From Caldatribacterium sp964426875 (GTDB lineage Bacteria; Atribacterota; Atribacteria; Atribacterales; Caldatribacteriaceae): a stretch of DNA of 64,000 bases. Of this stretch, positions 42,028 to 50,887 are shown in pieces (the first letter of the stretch is position 1; every line of letters starts with the position of its first letter). The notes beneath the pieces are model-generated. The model worked only from the letters and a program-made list of their open reading frames with translations, searched no databases and was not told the DNA's origin. The DNA lies in contig CAYRSB010000001.1 of the NCBI GenBank assembly GCA_964426875.1, forward strand, positions 229,655-293,654. Direction: 5' to 3'. A program made the position numbers and the translations under genes.

Positions 42028-43362
42028 GTAGAGCGCATTCCTCCTCACAGCGTTGAGGCCGAACAGGCCACTCTGGGGTCCATGCTCCTCGATCGCGAGG
42101 CGCTTCTGAAAGCTTTGGAAGTCCTGCGTCCGGAGGATTTTTATTACGAAGGACATCGAGTCATCTTTGAAAGCATGGTGGAACTCTTTGACGAAGACAA
42201 GGTCTGCGATCTGGTAACTCTGGCAGAGAAGCTCCGCCGAAAGGGAAAGCTGGAAAGCATCGGTGGTATGGAATACCTGGCACAACTGGTCAATGTCGTG
42301 CCCACTGCAGCAAACGTGGACTACTATATCCACATTGTGGAAGAAAAGTCTCTCATTCGCTCTCTTATTCAGCTTTGTACCCGCATCGTTCGTGAAGGTT
42401 ACGAAGCAAGACTCGAAGCCGATGAACTTTTGGACCAGGCCCAAAACCTTATCCTTCAACTCTCTCAAAAGCGAATCCGCTCTGATTTTGTTCCCCTCAA
42501 AGAAGTGGTTAACGAGGCTTTTGACCGTATCACGGAGCTCTATCACCGAGATGAGCATGTGACCGGTATTCCCTCGGGGTTTGTGGACCTCGATGTTTTG
42601 ACGGCCGGGTTTCAGCCCTCGGATTTCATCGTGGTGGCGGCTCGTCCTGGAATGGGAAAGACGAGTTTTTGCCTCAATGTTGCCCAGTATGTGGGTGTAG
42701 AGAGAAAAATTCCGGTGGCCATCTTTAGTCTCGAGATGTCTAAGGATCAAGTTGCCCAGCGTATGCTCTGTAGCGAGGCCCGCATTGATGCCGGAAGGGT
42801 GCGGAAGGGATTCCTGGCCGAGAGGGACTGGCCTCAATTGGCCCATGCAGCGGGAAAACTTGCTGAGGCCCCGATTTTCATTGATGATACTCCGAGTATT
42901 TCAGTTCTTGAGCTTCGAGCAAAGGCCCGCCGTCTCAAGGCTGAAAAGAGTCTGGGCCTTGTCATTATAGATTACCTTCAGCTTATGAAAGGTTACGGTC
43001 GTTCAGAAAATCGTCAGCAGGAAATTTCAGAAATTTCCCGTTCTCTTAAGGCTATGGCCCGAGAACTCAACGTTCCGGTGATTGCAGTGTCACAGCTGAG
43101 TCGGGCGGTGGAACAGCGAAGCCCCAAGCGCCCCCAGCTTTCGGATCTTCGGGAAAGCGGAGCCATTGAGCAAGATGCCGATCTCGTGATTCTCATCTAT
43201 CGGGAAGATTACTACAACCCCAATACCCCTAAGAAGAACATTGCTGAAATCATCGTGGCCAAACAGCGAAACGGTCCGATGGGGAAGGTAGAACTTCTCT
43301 TTCAACGCGATTTTGCCCGCTTTGAGAACCTTGCCCGCAGAATACCAGAACCATCACTCTGA
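42028..43362 (+). CDS. dnaB: Replicative DNA helicase, non-canonical start
   Basis: The fork helicase. From 42028 the protein has 444 residues. The family N-terminus RIPPHSVEAEQATLGSMLLD is in frame from 42034, before the first ATG at 42082. The frame is open back to 41992 without ATG, GTG or TTG; only CTG 42022 (overlapping the rplI stop), GTA 42028 or ATT 42037 can begin it. GTA lies 8 bases after AAGGAG (42014-42019), CTG 2 bases after. ARPGMGKTSF is the Walker A (about 212), then FSLEMSKDQVAQR and IIDYLQLM. It follows rplI as in Bacillus. Start uncertain, identity not. Confidence 0.9.
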   Translation, partial: VERIPPHSVEAEQATLGSMLLDREALLKALEVLRPEDFYYEGHRVIFESMVELFDEDKVCDLVTLAEKLRRKGKLESIGGMEYLAQLVNVVPTAANVDYYIHIVEEKSLIRSLIQLCTRIVREGYEARLEADELLDQAQNLILQLSQKRIRSDFVPLKEVVNEAFDRITELYHRDEHVTGIPSGFVDLDVLTAGFQPSDFIVVAARPGMGKTSFCLNVAQYVGVERKIPVAIFSLEMSKDQVAQRMLCSEARIDAGRVRKGFLAERDWPQLAHAAGKLAEAPIFIDDTPSISVLELRAKARRLKAEKSLGLVIIDYLQLMKGYGRSENRQQEISEISRSLKAMARELNVPVIAVSQLSRAVEQRSPKRPQLSDLRESGAIEQDADLVILIYREDYYNPNTPKKNIAEIIVAKQRNGPMGKVELLFQRDFARFENLARRIPEPSL

Positions 43363-43387
43363 GGAATGGGGAAAGGAAGTGAAGAGT

Positions 43388-44248
43388 GTGAGTGAACTTG
43401 TAATCTACCGGAGGCCTCTTCTTCGAAATCCCTCTCTCGTCGTGGGTTTCACCGGATGGATGGATGGTGGAAGTGTTTCGGTAGGGACCGTGGTCTACCT
43501 TCGTGATAAGCTTAAGGCCCAGATGCTCGCCCGAATTGAACCCTATGACTTCTACATCTTCAATATGCCCGGAGACATGGAAGAAGTAGCCCAATTTCGC
43601 CCCTATACACAAATACGTGACGGGGTGGTGGTGGAGTTCCAGTATCCTCAGAATCACTTTTTCTGTGCTGACGATTGCAATCTCATTCTCTTTTTCGGAA
43701 AGGAACCCAATATTCGATGGCGAGAATATGTAGACAATCTTTTTCTTCTGGTAAGAGAGTTTGGGGTACAGCGGATCTTCTTTGTGGGAAGTGTCAGCGG
43801 TTTAACTCCTCATACCCGGGAACCTCGGGTGTACTGTTCGGTCTCCGAGGAATCCCTCAAGGAGAGGCTTGCTCCCTATGGGGTGCGCTATAGTAACTAC
43901 GAAGGCCCGGCAAGCATCACTACGCTTTTGACTGTTATGGCCAGGGCAAAGGGGATTCCCATGGTGAACATCGTGGTTGAGATTCCCATGTATGTTCAGG
44001 CTACGAATCCCAAGGGAATTCGAGCTGCTCTTCGGGTTCTTTTGCTCCTCCTCGAGCTCTCTCTATCCACGGAAGACCTCGATGCCTCCTGTGATGAGTT
44101 TGAGAAGAACGTTGATAAGCTCCTTCAGGGCCGACCCGACCTTGCTGAGCAGATTCGGAAGCTTGAGGAGAACTATGACCAGGAAATTCTGGGCGACGAA
44201 GAGAGTTTCCGGGAGTGGCTCAGACGCCACGGTATTGATAAGCTTTGA
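43388..44248 (+). CDS. PAC2-family protein (proteasome assembly chaperone-like)
   Basis: A 286-residue protein of the PAC2 family (VVGFTGWMDGGSVSVGTV, FYIFNMPGD, GSVSGLTPHTREPRVY, YEGPASITTLLTVMARAKG). GTG at 43388 is preferred (AAAGGAAG 9 bases earlier) over 43379. In archaea and actinobacteria the family is linked to ATP-grasp/proteasome genes; in other bacteria its function is unknown and no proteasome is seen here. A C-terminal acidic helix (about 250-286) is a further feature. It is cotranscribed after dnaB; a promoter follows. Confidence 0.85.
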   Translation: MSELVIYRRPLLRNPSLVVGFTGWMDGGSVSVGTVVYLRDKLKAQMLARIEPYDFYIFNMPGDMEEVAQFRPYTQIRDGVVVEFQYPQNHFFCADDCNLILFFGKEPNIRWREYVDNLFLLVREFGVQRIFFVGSVSGLTPHTREPRVYCSVSEESLKERLAPYGVRYSNYEGPASITTLLTVMARAKGIPMVNIVVEIPMYVQATNPKGIRAALRVLLLLLELSLSTEDLDASCDEFEKNVDKLLQGRPDLAEQIRKLEENYDQEILGDEESFREWLRRHGIDKL

Positions 44249-44254
44249 AGCTCG

Positions 44255-44283
44255 TTGACAGAAGTTCTTCTTTGTGCTAATAA
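44255..44283 (+). promoter_or_regulatory. Promoter of the lysine operon
   Basis: Perfect TTGACA at 44255-44260, 17 bases, then TAATAA at 44278-44283. It is in the 65-base gap before lysA. No lysine riboswitch is visible between it and the lysA start at 44314. Confidence 0.6.
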
Positions 44284-44313
44284 AACCGAAAAGTTTCCGA
44301 AGGATGGGACTCT

Positions 44314-45639
44314 ATGCTGGGCCAAAAAGAGGTCAACAGTCTCAATCATCTTGTAATCGGCCGTTGTGATGTGGTGGATCTTGCGCAGCAGTTTGGCACT
44401 CCTCTCTATGTCTTTGACGAGAAAGAAATCCAGAGAGCTATAGGGGAGTACAAGGAGACATTTTCTACCCTTTATCCCCGCTTTCATGTGGCCTATGCTG
44501 GAAAAGCCTTTCTGTGCGGGGCCATGTGCCGCATTGTTGCGGAAGAAGGGCTCTGGCTTGATGTGGTGTCGGGAGGGGAATACTTTGTGGCTTCGGAAAG
44601 TGGGTTTCCCTGGGAACGGATTATTTTCCACGGAAATAACAAAACTGAGGAAGAGAGAGATTTAGCCCTTCAGAAAGGTGTTGGCCGCTGGGTGGTGGAT
44701 AACCTTGAGGAATTGGAGTGCCTTCTTGGAGAGGGGAAAAGGTATTCCCGGAAAAAAATTCCGGTGCTCTTTCGCCTTACTCCGGGAATTGACCCCCACA
44801 CCCATGCCTATATCAGTACTGGGAAGATCGACAGCAAATTCGGTTTCCCCATCGGGGAAGGTATTGCCGAAAGGGCCATCGCTTTAGCCCTTTCTTCTCC
44901 CCATCTCGAAGTCAAGGGAATTCACTGTCACATCGGTTCCCAAATAAGGTCTTTAGACCCCTTCCTCAAAGCGATAGACGTCCTTTTAGATTTTATGTCC
45001 TCTTTTACTCAGAAATATGGATATGTGTTTGAAGAGATGGATTTGGGGGGAGGCCTTGGGGTTCCGTATCTTGACGAGGAAAAGAATTCCTTCCCCTCTA
45101 TCCGTTCCTACGTTACGGCTCTTTGTGAAAAGGTCAGGGAGAAATGTTCCTCCCTCTCCTATCCCCTCCCGGTGCTTTTTGTGGAGCCCGGTCGTTCCAT
45201 TGTCAACACGGCAGGAAGTACTCTTTATCGGGTAGGTTTTGTGAAGGAAATTCCGGGAATCAAAAAGTATGTTGCCGTTGACGGAGGAATGGTGGATAAT
45301 CCCCGTCCCATTCTCTACGGGGCTCGATACCAGGCTATTGTAGGTAATCGGGTGCAGGGGGAGAAAAGAGAAAAGGTCTCCATTGTAGGGAAGTGTTGCG
45401 AATCGGGAGACGTCCTCATTGCTGATGTAGAACTTCCTGAAGTGAAGAGGGGAGATGTCCTTGTCGTTGAGGGCACTGGGGCTTATAACTACTCTATGGC
45501 CTCCAATTACAATCTCATTCCCCGCCCTGGTGTGGTTTTCGTGAAAGAGGGAACAGCACGCCTCATCGTTCGCCCGGAGAGTTTGAGCGATCTTTTGCGG
45601 CGGGACCTTATTCCTGAGAATCTCGGAAAGAGAGGGTGA
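44314..45639 (+). CDS. lysA: Diaminopimelate decarboxylase
   Basis: Last step of lysine synthesis. A PLP fold-III enzyme of 441 residues: the PLP Lys is in HVAYAGKAFLCG (about 64), with the family HIGSQI, DLGGGLGVPY, EPGRSIV and CCESGD (active-site Cys) motifs, and GAYNYSMASNYN near the end. First gene of lysA-dapB-dapF-dapL-lysC-dapA. The ribosome site (CCGAAGGATGGG) partly overlaps an upstream ATG; 44314 fits the family. Confidence 0.95.
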   Translation: MLGQKEVNSLNHLVIGRCDVVDLAQQFGTPLYVFDEKEIQRAIGEYKETFSTLYPRFHVAYAGKAFLCGAMCRIVAEEGLWLDVVSGGEYFVASESGFPWERIIFHGNNKTEEERDLALQKGVGRWVVDNLEELECLLGEGKRYSRKKIPVLFRLTPGIDPHTHAYISTGKIDSKFGFPIGEGIAERAIALALSSPHLEVKGIHCHIGSQIRSLDPFLKAIDVLLDFMSSFTQKYGYVFEEMDLGGGLGVPYLDEEKNSFPSIRSYVTALCEKVREKCSSLSYPLPVLFVEPGRSIVNTAGSTLYRVGFVKEIPGIKKYVAVDGGMVDNPRPILYGARYQAIVGNRVQGEKREKVSIVGKCCESGDVLIADVELPEVKRGDVLVVEGTGAYNYSMASNYNLIPRPGVVFVKEGTARLIVRPESLSDLLRRDLIPENLGKRG

Positions 45640-45646
45640 GGGGCCT

Positions 45647-46435
45647 GTGATTCGGGTGTGTGTGGTCGGTGCGGCAGGAAGGATGGGAAGGGAAGTTATA
45701 CGGGCTCTTGCTGCTGAGGACGATTTGGCTCTTGTAGGGGCCTGTGATGTGGAGAAGGCGGGAAGTGATGCCGGGGTTCTTGCGGGGATTCATCCCCTTG
45801 GTGTAGTGGTGAAAGAGGGTCTCGCGGAGGTCCTTTCAGAGACTAAACCCCAGGTTGTTTGCGATTTTACTCATGCCGAGGCCTTGCGCAGGAATTTTCC
45901 ACTTTTCCTTGAACACCATGTCCATATGGTTATCGGCACCACCGGTCTCTCGCGGGAGGAGATCGAGGGCCTGAAGCAAAAAGTTGAAGAAGTAAAGTTG
46001 GGATGTGTGCTTGCTCCAAACTTTGCTCTGGGGGCAGTACTCATGATGTATTTCGCCCGTGTGGCAGCAAGGTTTTTCAAGGCTGTTGAAGTCATCGAGT
46101 ACCACCATCCCCAGAAAAAAGATGCTCCCTCAGGGACGGCTTTGAAAACGATCGAGGGGATGGCGATAGGGAATCCTTTCCCCTCGGGAAGCGAAGAACT
46201 TGTCTCGGGAGCAAGAGGAGGATTGTATCATGGGGTTCGGGTACACAGTGTGCGCCTTCCCGGTTTTGTGGCCCATCAGGAAGTCATCTTTGGGGGAGAG
46301 GGACAGATTCTCACTATCCGTCACGATTCTCTGAGTCGTTCTTCTTTCATGCCGGGGGTAATTCTCTCATTACGTCGGGTTTGTCAAGAGCCCCGTTTCT
46401 ACTACGGTCTTGAGGAGATTTTAGGTCTTGAGTGA
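45647..46435 (+). CDS. dapB: 4-hydroxy-tetrahydrodipicolinate reductase
   Basis: A 262-residue NAD(P)H reductase. VVGAAGRMGRE is the nucleotide site and EYHHPQKKDAPSGTAL the active-site motif; PNFALGAVLMM precedes it. GTG start after GAGGGGCC. Its stop overlaps a GTG before dapF. Confidence 0.95.
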   Translation: MIRVCVVGAAGRMGREVIRALAAEDDLALVGACDVEKAGSDAGVLAGIHPLGVVVKEGLAEVLSETKPQVVCDFTHAEALRRNFPLFLEHHVHMVIGTTGLSREEIEGLKQKVEEVKLGCVLAPNFALGAVLMMYFARVAARFFKAVEVIEYHHPQKKDAPSGTALKTIEGMAIGNPFPSGSEELVSGARGGLYHGVRVHSVRLPGFVAHQEVIFGGEGQILTIRHDSLSRSSFMPGVILSLRRVCQEPRFYYGLEEILGLE

Positions 46436-46446
46436 GGAGGATAACG

Positions 46447-47304
46447 GTGCATTTTGTCAAGATGCACGGTTTGGGGAACGATTTTCTCCTTCTGACACCC
46501 GAAATGCTTGAAGGTGTTGAACTTTCTCCTTCTTTGGTTTGTGCGATGTGCGATCGCCATTTCGGCGTGGGGGCCGATGGAGTCATTGAGGTCCTTCCTT
46601 CCCGCGTTGCTGATGTGAGAATGCGTATCTGGAACGCCGATGGAAGCGAGGCAGAGATGTGTGGCAATGGGGTGCGTTGTCTGGCCAAGTTTGTCTTCGA
46701 GCGGGGGATGGTTTCGAAGAAAGCCTTTCAGGTGGAGACGAAATCCGGCATTGTCACCCCCCAGGTGACTGTGGAGGCAAAAAGAGTGACCAGCGTTTTG
46801 GTGGACATGGGGGAACCCCATTTTCGTCCTTCTGAAGTCCCTGTGAATCTTGAAGGGGAAGAGGCCTTGGATGTTCCTGTGGTTGTAGAGGATAAAGTAT
46901 TCTCAGTGAATGCGGTTTCTCTGGGCAATCCTCATGCAGTGATTTTTGAAATTCCTGGGGATTGGGAATTTTATGGGTCGAAAATAGAACATCATCCTCT
47001 TTTTCCGAAGAGGACGAACGTGGAGTTTGTGGAGATTATGACTCCCACAGAGGTTACGGTGAAAGTTTGGGAAAGAGGAGTAGGACCGACGCTTGCCTGT
47101 GGAACGGGTGCCTGTGCAGTGGTTGCAGCGGGGGCAAAACGGGGGTTCCTTGGGAGAGATGTTTTCGTACGTCTTCCTGGGGGAACACTTCGCATTTTTT
47201 GGAAAGAAGACAATCACCTATACCTTGAAGGACCAGCACAAGAGGTTTTTGAGGGGACTCTCTCGAAGGAGGTGCTCGATCGGTGGATGTCGCCCAACGC
47301 ATAA
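46447..47304 (+). CDS. dapF: Diaminopimelate epimerase
   Basis: Turns LL-diaminopimelate (product of DapL) into the meso form used by LysA and the wall. 285 residues; catalytic cysteines in MCGNGVRCLAKF and ACGTGACAV. GTG 46447 is preferred as AGGAGG ends 6 bases before; GTG 46432 would take in that ribosome site. Ends 22 bases inside dapL. Confidence 0.95.
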   Translation: MHFVKMHGLGNDFLLLTPEMLEGVELSPSLVCAMCDRHFGVGADGVIEVLPSRVADVRMRIWNADGSEAEMCGNGVRCLAKFVFERGMVSKKAFQVETKSGIVTPQVTVEAKRVTSVLVDMGEPHFRPSEVPVNLEGEEALDVPVVVEDKVFSVNAVSLGNPHAVIFEIPGDWEFYGSKIEHHPLFPKRTNVEFVEIMTPTEVTVKVWERGVGPTLACGTGACAVVAAGAKRGFLGRDVFVRLPGGTLRIFWKEDNHLYLEGPAQEVFEGTLSKEVLDRWMSPNA

Positions 47305-48446
47305 GAAATCTTCCTCCCTATCTTTTTGCTGAGATTGAAAAGAAGATTGCCCAGGCGAGGGAAGAGGGGAAGGACATCATTGACCTTGGCATTGGGGACC
47401 CGGACCTTCCCACGCCCTCTTTTATTGTGGAAAGGCTGTGCCGGGAGGCTCAAGTAGCGGAGAATCATCGATATCCCTCGTATCGTGGCCTTCAGGCCTT
47501 TCGGGAAGCGGTAGCCTCCTGGTATAAGTGGAGGTTTGGCATATCTTTCGATCCGGATAAAGAGGTAGTGGCTCTTATTGGATCAAAGGAAGGTATTGCC
47601 CATTTCCCCTGGTGCGTTGTTGACCCTGGAGACATTGTCTTGGCCAGTGACCCCGGATACCCCGTGTACAAAATCGGAACGATGCTCGCTGGGGGGGTAC
47701 CCATTGCCTTACCCCTTTTGCCCCATAATGATTTTATTCCCGATTTTTCTCTCTTTCCAGAGAGTCTCCTTGAAAGGGTGAAACTCGTCTTTTTGAATTA
47801 TCCCAATAATCCTACTTCTCGAACCGCCTCTCGGGAATTCTTTCAAGAAGTGGTAGAACTTGCTCACCGCTTTGGCTTTATCATCGCCCACGATTTAGCC
47901 TATTCTGAAATTAGCTTCGACGGTTATCGAGCTCCTTCCGTTTTCGAAGTAGATGGAGCAAGAGAAGTGGCCATAGAGTTCCATTCCCTTTCCAAGATGT
48001 GCAACATGACGGGTTGGAGAATTGGGTTTGCGGTGGGAAATGCGAAGCTCGTTGAAGCGCTGGGGAGAGTGAAGACGAACATCGATTCGGGTGTTTTCAA
48101 CGCCATTCAATGGGCTGGTGTAGAAGCCCTGGAGCGAGTGGAGGAAGCTTTAAGAGATATAATCCCCGTGTATACCGAGAGGAGAAATCTGGTGATCGAG
48201 GCTTTAAGGCGGGTGGGGTTCGATGTTTATTATCCTAAGGCAACGTTTTACATATGGGTCCCTGTTCCTCAGGGATTCACCTCCATGGGGTTTGCTGAGT
48301 TTATTTTGGAGAGGGCCCAGGTGGTGGTGACCCCGGGGATAGGTTTCGGGAAGTATGGAGAGGGGTTTGTGCGAATTTCTATAACAACACCCACAGATAG
48401 GCTCAAAGAGGCCATGGAGAGAGTAGTTCGTGCCCTGGAGGGGTGA
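47283..48446 (+). CDS. dapL: LL-diaminopimelate aminotransferase
   Basis: A 387-residue fold-I PLP enzyme that makes LL-diaminopimelate from tetrahydrodipicolinate in one step. The PLP Lys is in SLSKMCNMTGWRIGF (about 238); DLGIGDPDLPTPSFI and NYPNNPTSRTASREFF are typical for this class. Since dapF is present and dapD/dapE are absent, the short DapL route is the likely one, used by Thermotogales-like bacteria, some Clostridia, Chlamydia, methanogens and plants. GTG start inside dapF. Confidence 0.92.
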   Translation: MDVAQRIRNLPPYLFAEIEKKIAQAREEGKDIIDLGIGDPDLPTPSFIVERLCREAQVAENHRYPSYRGLQAFREAVASWYKWRFGISFDPDKEVVALIGSKEGIAHFPWCVVDPGDIVLASDPGYPVYKIGTMLAGGVPIALPLLPHNDFIPDFSLFPESLLERVKLVFLNYPNNPTSRTASREFFQEVVELAHRFGFIIAHDLAYSEISFDGYRAPSVFEVDGAREVAIEFHSLSKMCNMTGWRIGFAVGNAKLVEALGRVKTNIDSGVFNAIQWAGVEALERVEEALRDIIPVYTERRNLVIEALRRVGFDVYYPKATFYIWVPVPQGFTSMGFAEFILERAQVVVTPGIGFGKYGEGFVRISITTPTDRLKEAMERVVRALEG

Positions 48447-48450
48447 GACG

Positions 48451-49677
48451 ATGCATATCGTTGTGCAAAAATTCGGCGGGACATCGGTACATACCCGGGA
48501 ATTGCGTGAGAAGGCCGCGATGAAGGTCAAAGAAGCATGTGCGGAGGGATTTTCCCTGGTTGTTGTCGTCTCGGCCATGGGGAGGAAAGGGGCCCCCTAT
48601 GCTACGGATACCCTTATTGCCTTGGCTCAAGAAGAATTTCCCGAAGTCGATGCCCGGAATCTCGACCTCCTCCTCTCCTGTGGAGAGATTATTTCTTCGG
48701 CCATAATGGTTCAGACCCTTCGACGTGTTGGGCTGAAGAGTATAGCCCTCACGGGGGGGCAGGCGGGTATTATAACAAACGGCATTTTTGGTGACGCCAC
48801 GGTGCTTCGGGTGGAGCCGGAGAGGATAAAAAGGTACCTTGAGCAGGGATATGTGGTCGTGGTGGCAGGATTTCAAGGGATGACGGAAGATGGGGAAATC
48901 ACCACTTTGGGTCGTGGAGGAAGTGACACCACGGCAGTGGTACTTGGGGTGGCACTTCAGGCCGACTATGTGGATATTTTCACCGACGTTGAGGGGGTGA
49001 TGACAGCCGATCCCCGTATTGTGCCTGAAGCTCAAATCCTTAGAGGTCTCACCTATACCGAGGCAGCAGAGATCGTCCAACAGGGAGCAAAAGTCATCCA
49101 CCACAAGGCTATGGATGTTGCTCGGGAGTATCGGGTGCCCGTCAGGGTGCGAAGTTTGAATGACGAGAGTAAGGGAACCTTAATCTGTGATATTCAGACT
49201 CTTGTGAAGGAAGGACTTCGTGTTCTCTCCCATGAGAAGCCTGTCTACAGTATTGCCTATAGAAAGGGGCTTGCACAGTTCCGGGTTGATTTTGGGGGGA
49301 AGCCTGAGCTCAAGCTTCGAGTTTTTCAGGCTCTGGCTCAGAGAGGCATAAGCATCGACCTCATCAACCTCTTTCCTGAAGGTACAGCTTTCGTGGTGGA
49401 CGAGAAAGTGAGAGACAAGGTACAAAAGACGTTAGCTGAAGAGGGTTTTGTTTGTGCCATGACCTCGCCTTGTGCTAAGGTTTCGTTGGTGGGGTCGGGG
49501 ATGGCTGATCGTCCTGGAGTCATGGCCCAGGTGGTGGAGGCTTTGAAGGAGGCAGAGGTTGAGATTCTCCAAACCAGCGACTCTCACGTCACGATATCTT
49601 GTCTTGTGCGAGAAGAAGACATGGAAAAGGCCATCCGTGTGTTACATCGGAAGTTCCAGCTCAATGAGCTGTGTTGA
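48451..49677 (+). CDS. lysC: Aspartate kinase with two ACT domains
   Basis: First step of aspartate-family synthesis. 408 residues: kinase core (VVQKFGGTSVHT, GRGGSDTTAV, TDVEGVMTADPR) and C-terminal ACT tandem (about 260-408), through which end products inhibit. ATG 48451 is chosen as it gives the family start MHIVVQKFGG after GAGGGGTGA. In the lysine operon, so probably the lysine-sensitive isozyme. Confidence 0.95.
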   Translation: MHIVVQKFGGTSVHTRELREKAAMKVKEACAEGFSLVVVVSAMGRKGAPYATDTLIALAQEEFPEVDARNLDLLLSCGEIISSAIMVQTLRRVGLKSIALTGGQAGIITNGIFGDATVLRVEPERIKRYLEQGYVVVVAGFQGMTEDGEITTLGRGGSDTTAVVLGVALQADYVDIFTDVEGVMTADPRIVPEAQILRGLTYTEAAEIVQQGAKVIHHKAMDVAREYRVPVRVRSLNDESKGTLICDIQTLVKEGLRVLSHEKPVYSIAYRKGLAQFRVDFGGKPELKLRVFQALAQRGISIDLINLFPEGTAFVVDEKVRDKVQKTLAEEGFVCAMTSPCAKVSLVGSGMADRPGVMAQVVEALKEAEVEILQTSDSHVTISCLVREEDMEKAIRVLHRKFQLNELC

Positions 49678-49689
49678 GGAGGTTGGGGC

Positions 49690-50598
49690 ATGGAGGGGTA
49701 CTTTGGGAATCTCGTTACTGCAGTAGTGACGCCTTTTGACGATAAGGGAGAATTGAACGAAAAAGTTTTCCGTGAACTCTTGAAGTTCCTTGTGGCCAAT
49801 GGTTCGGAAGGAGTGGTGGTGGCGGGGACAACGGGGGAATCTCCCACACTCACTCCTGAAGAAAAGCTGAGACTCTTTGACGTCGCCCTTGAAGAAATCG
49901 GCGGAGTGGCCAAAGTCGTTGCTGGAACCTGCACCTACGACACCAGAGAATCGATACGTCTTTCGCAGGAGGCTGAGCGTCTGGGGGTTCATGGAATTCT
50001 CGCCGTTGCCCCCTATTACAATCGTCCGCCTCAAGAAGGTCTCTACAGCCATTTCCGGGCTATCGCCGAGTCCGTGAGCATTCCTGTCATGCTTTACAAC
50101 ATTCCTTCTCGCACCGGAGTTAACATCGAACCCGAAACCGTGGTCCGCCTTGCAGAGGTCAAAAACATTGTAGCCTTGAAGGAGGCCTCGGGCAGCCCGG
50201 ATCAACTGTCGCGTCTGGCATCGCTTCTTCCCCAAGGTTTTGCCATCTACAGTGGGGACGACAACATGACTCTCGTCGTTCTTACCCTTGGAGGTGTCGG
50301 TGTGGTGAGTGTTGCTTCTCATCTTGTGGGGCAAGATATAAAACGCATGATCCTTGCTTTTCAGGAAGGGAGAGTAGATGAAGCCCGGAACATTCACCTT
50401 CGTCTCTATCCCCTCTTCCGAGCTCTTTTTCTCTCTACCAATCCCATCCCCATTAAGAAGGCGCTGCAGATGGTGGGCTGGGAAGTAGGAGGGGCACGCT
50501 TACCCCTTTGCCCCCTTGAGAAGGACAAGGAAGAGAAACTCCGTCGGGTTTTACAAGACCTTGGTCTTTTAGAAGAGCTTTCTTCTTGCAAAAGGTAA
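49690..50598 (+). CDS. dapA: 4-hydroxy-tetrahydrodipicolinate synthase
   Basis: A 302-residue TIM-barrel aldolase joining pyruvate and aspartate semialdehyde. GTTGESPTLTPEE is the substrate site, YYNRPPQEGLYSHF carries the catalytic Tyr, and the Schiff-base Lys is in ALKEASG (about 162). AGGAGGTTGGGG lies ahead of the ATG. asd is not in the window. The final codons overlap the candidate arg promoter. Confidence 0.95.
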   Translation: MEGYFGNLVTAVVTPFDDKGELNEKVFRELLKFLVANGSEGVVVAGTTGESPTLTPEEKLRLFDVALEEIGGVAKVVAGTCTYDTRESIRLSQEAERLGVHGILAVAPYYNRPPQEGLYSHFRAIAESVSIPVMLYNIPSRTGVNIEPETVVRLAEVKNIVALKEASGSPDQLSRLASLLPQGFAIYSGDDNMTLVVLTLGGVGVVSVASHLVGQDIKRMILAFQEGRVDEARNIHLRLYPLFRALFLSTNPIPIKKALQMVGWEVGGARLPLCPLEKDKEEKLRRVLQDLGLLEELSSCKR

Positions 50599-50614
50599 TG
50601 GTTTGCGATAGAGT
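50586..50614 (+). promoter_or_regulatory. Candidate promoter of the arginine operon
   Basis: TTGCAA (50586-50591), 17 bases, TAGAGT (50609-50614), across the dapA stop. Transcription would start near 50621, just before the T-box leader. Moderate match. Confidence 0.45.
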
Positions 50615-50620
50615 ACTCTA

Positions 50621-50866
50621 AGGAAAGGCGATGACTGGGAAGGTTTTTGGAGAAGGTGCAGCGAGGAAGAGCGGGTGTGAGTCTTCTCCTATCTCCAATG
50701 TAACCAGAGCCCAGGAGCTGGACCCGAAGAAAAGGAGAGGCAGCGTTACTCCCCTAAGTAGGGTGTCCCGGTACCGTCCGTTATCGGAATAAGTAGAGCA
50801 GGGTGGCACCGTGCGGATTTTTCGCACCCCTGTAAGCTTTGCCTCGTCGCTTGGCGGGGTTTTTTT
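50621..50866 (+). promoter_or_regulatory. T-box leader controlling arginine synthesis
   Basis: A tRNA-sensing riboswitch. The T-box AGGGTGGCACCG is at 50800-50811. The antiterminator forms from CAGGG/CCCTG and GTGCG/CGCAC arms (50799-50832) with the bulge TGGCACC, and a terminator with T-run follows. The start has the GCGATGAC motif (50628-50635). I find a Stem I: CTGGG (50635-50639) with CCCAG (50710-50714), GGTT (50642-50645) with AACC (50702-50705), TGGAGA with TCTCCA (50692-50697). The loop before CCCAG reads AGAG, so AGA (Arg, 50706-50708) is the likely specifier. The base after UGG is C, calling for a tRNA with discriminator G. Uncharged tRNA-Arg would switch the arg genes on. Confidence 0.85.
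50842..50866 (+). terminator. Intrinsic terminator of the T-box leader
   Basis: CCTCGTC (50842-50848) pairs with GGCGGGG (50853-50859), including G-U pairs, around GCTT, followed by seven T (50860-50866). It is the only clear rho-independent terminator in the window, 22 bases before argC. Confidence 0.8.
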
Positions 50867-50887
50867 ATTTCCAAAGAGGTGAAAGGG

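Noticed and set aside
44284..44313. Lysine riboswitch before lysA
   Set aside because: The leader from the promoter to the start is only about 30 bases, far too short for an L-box.
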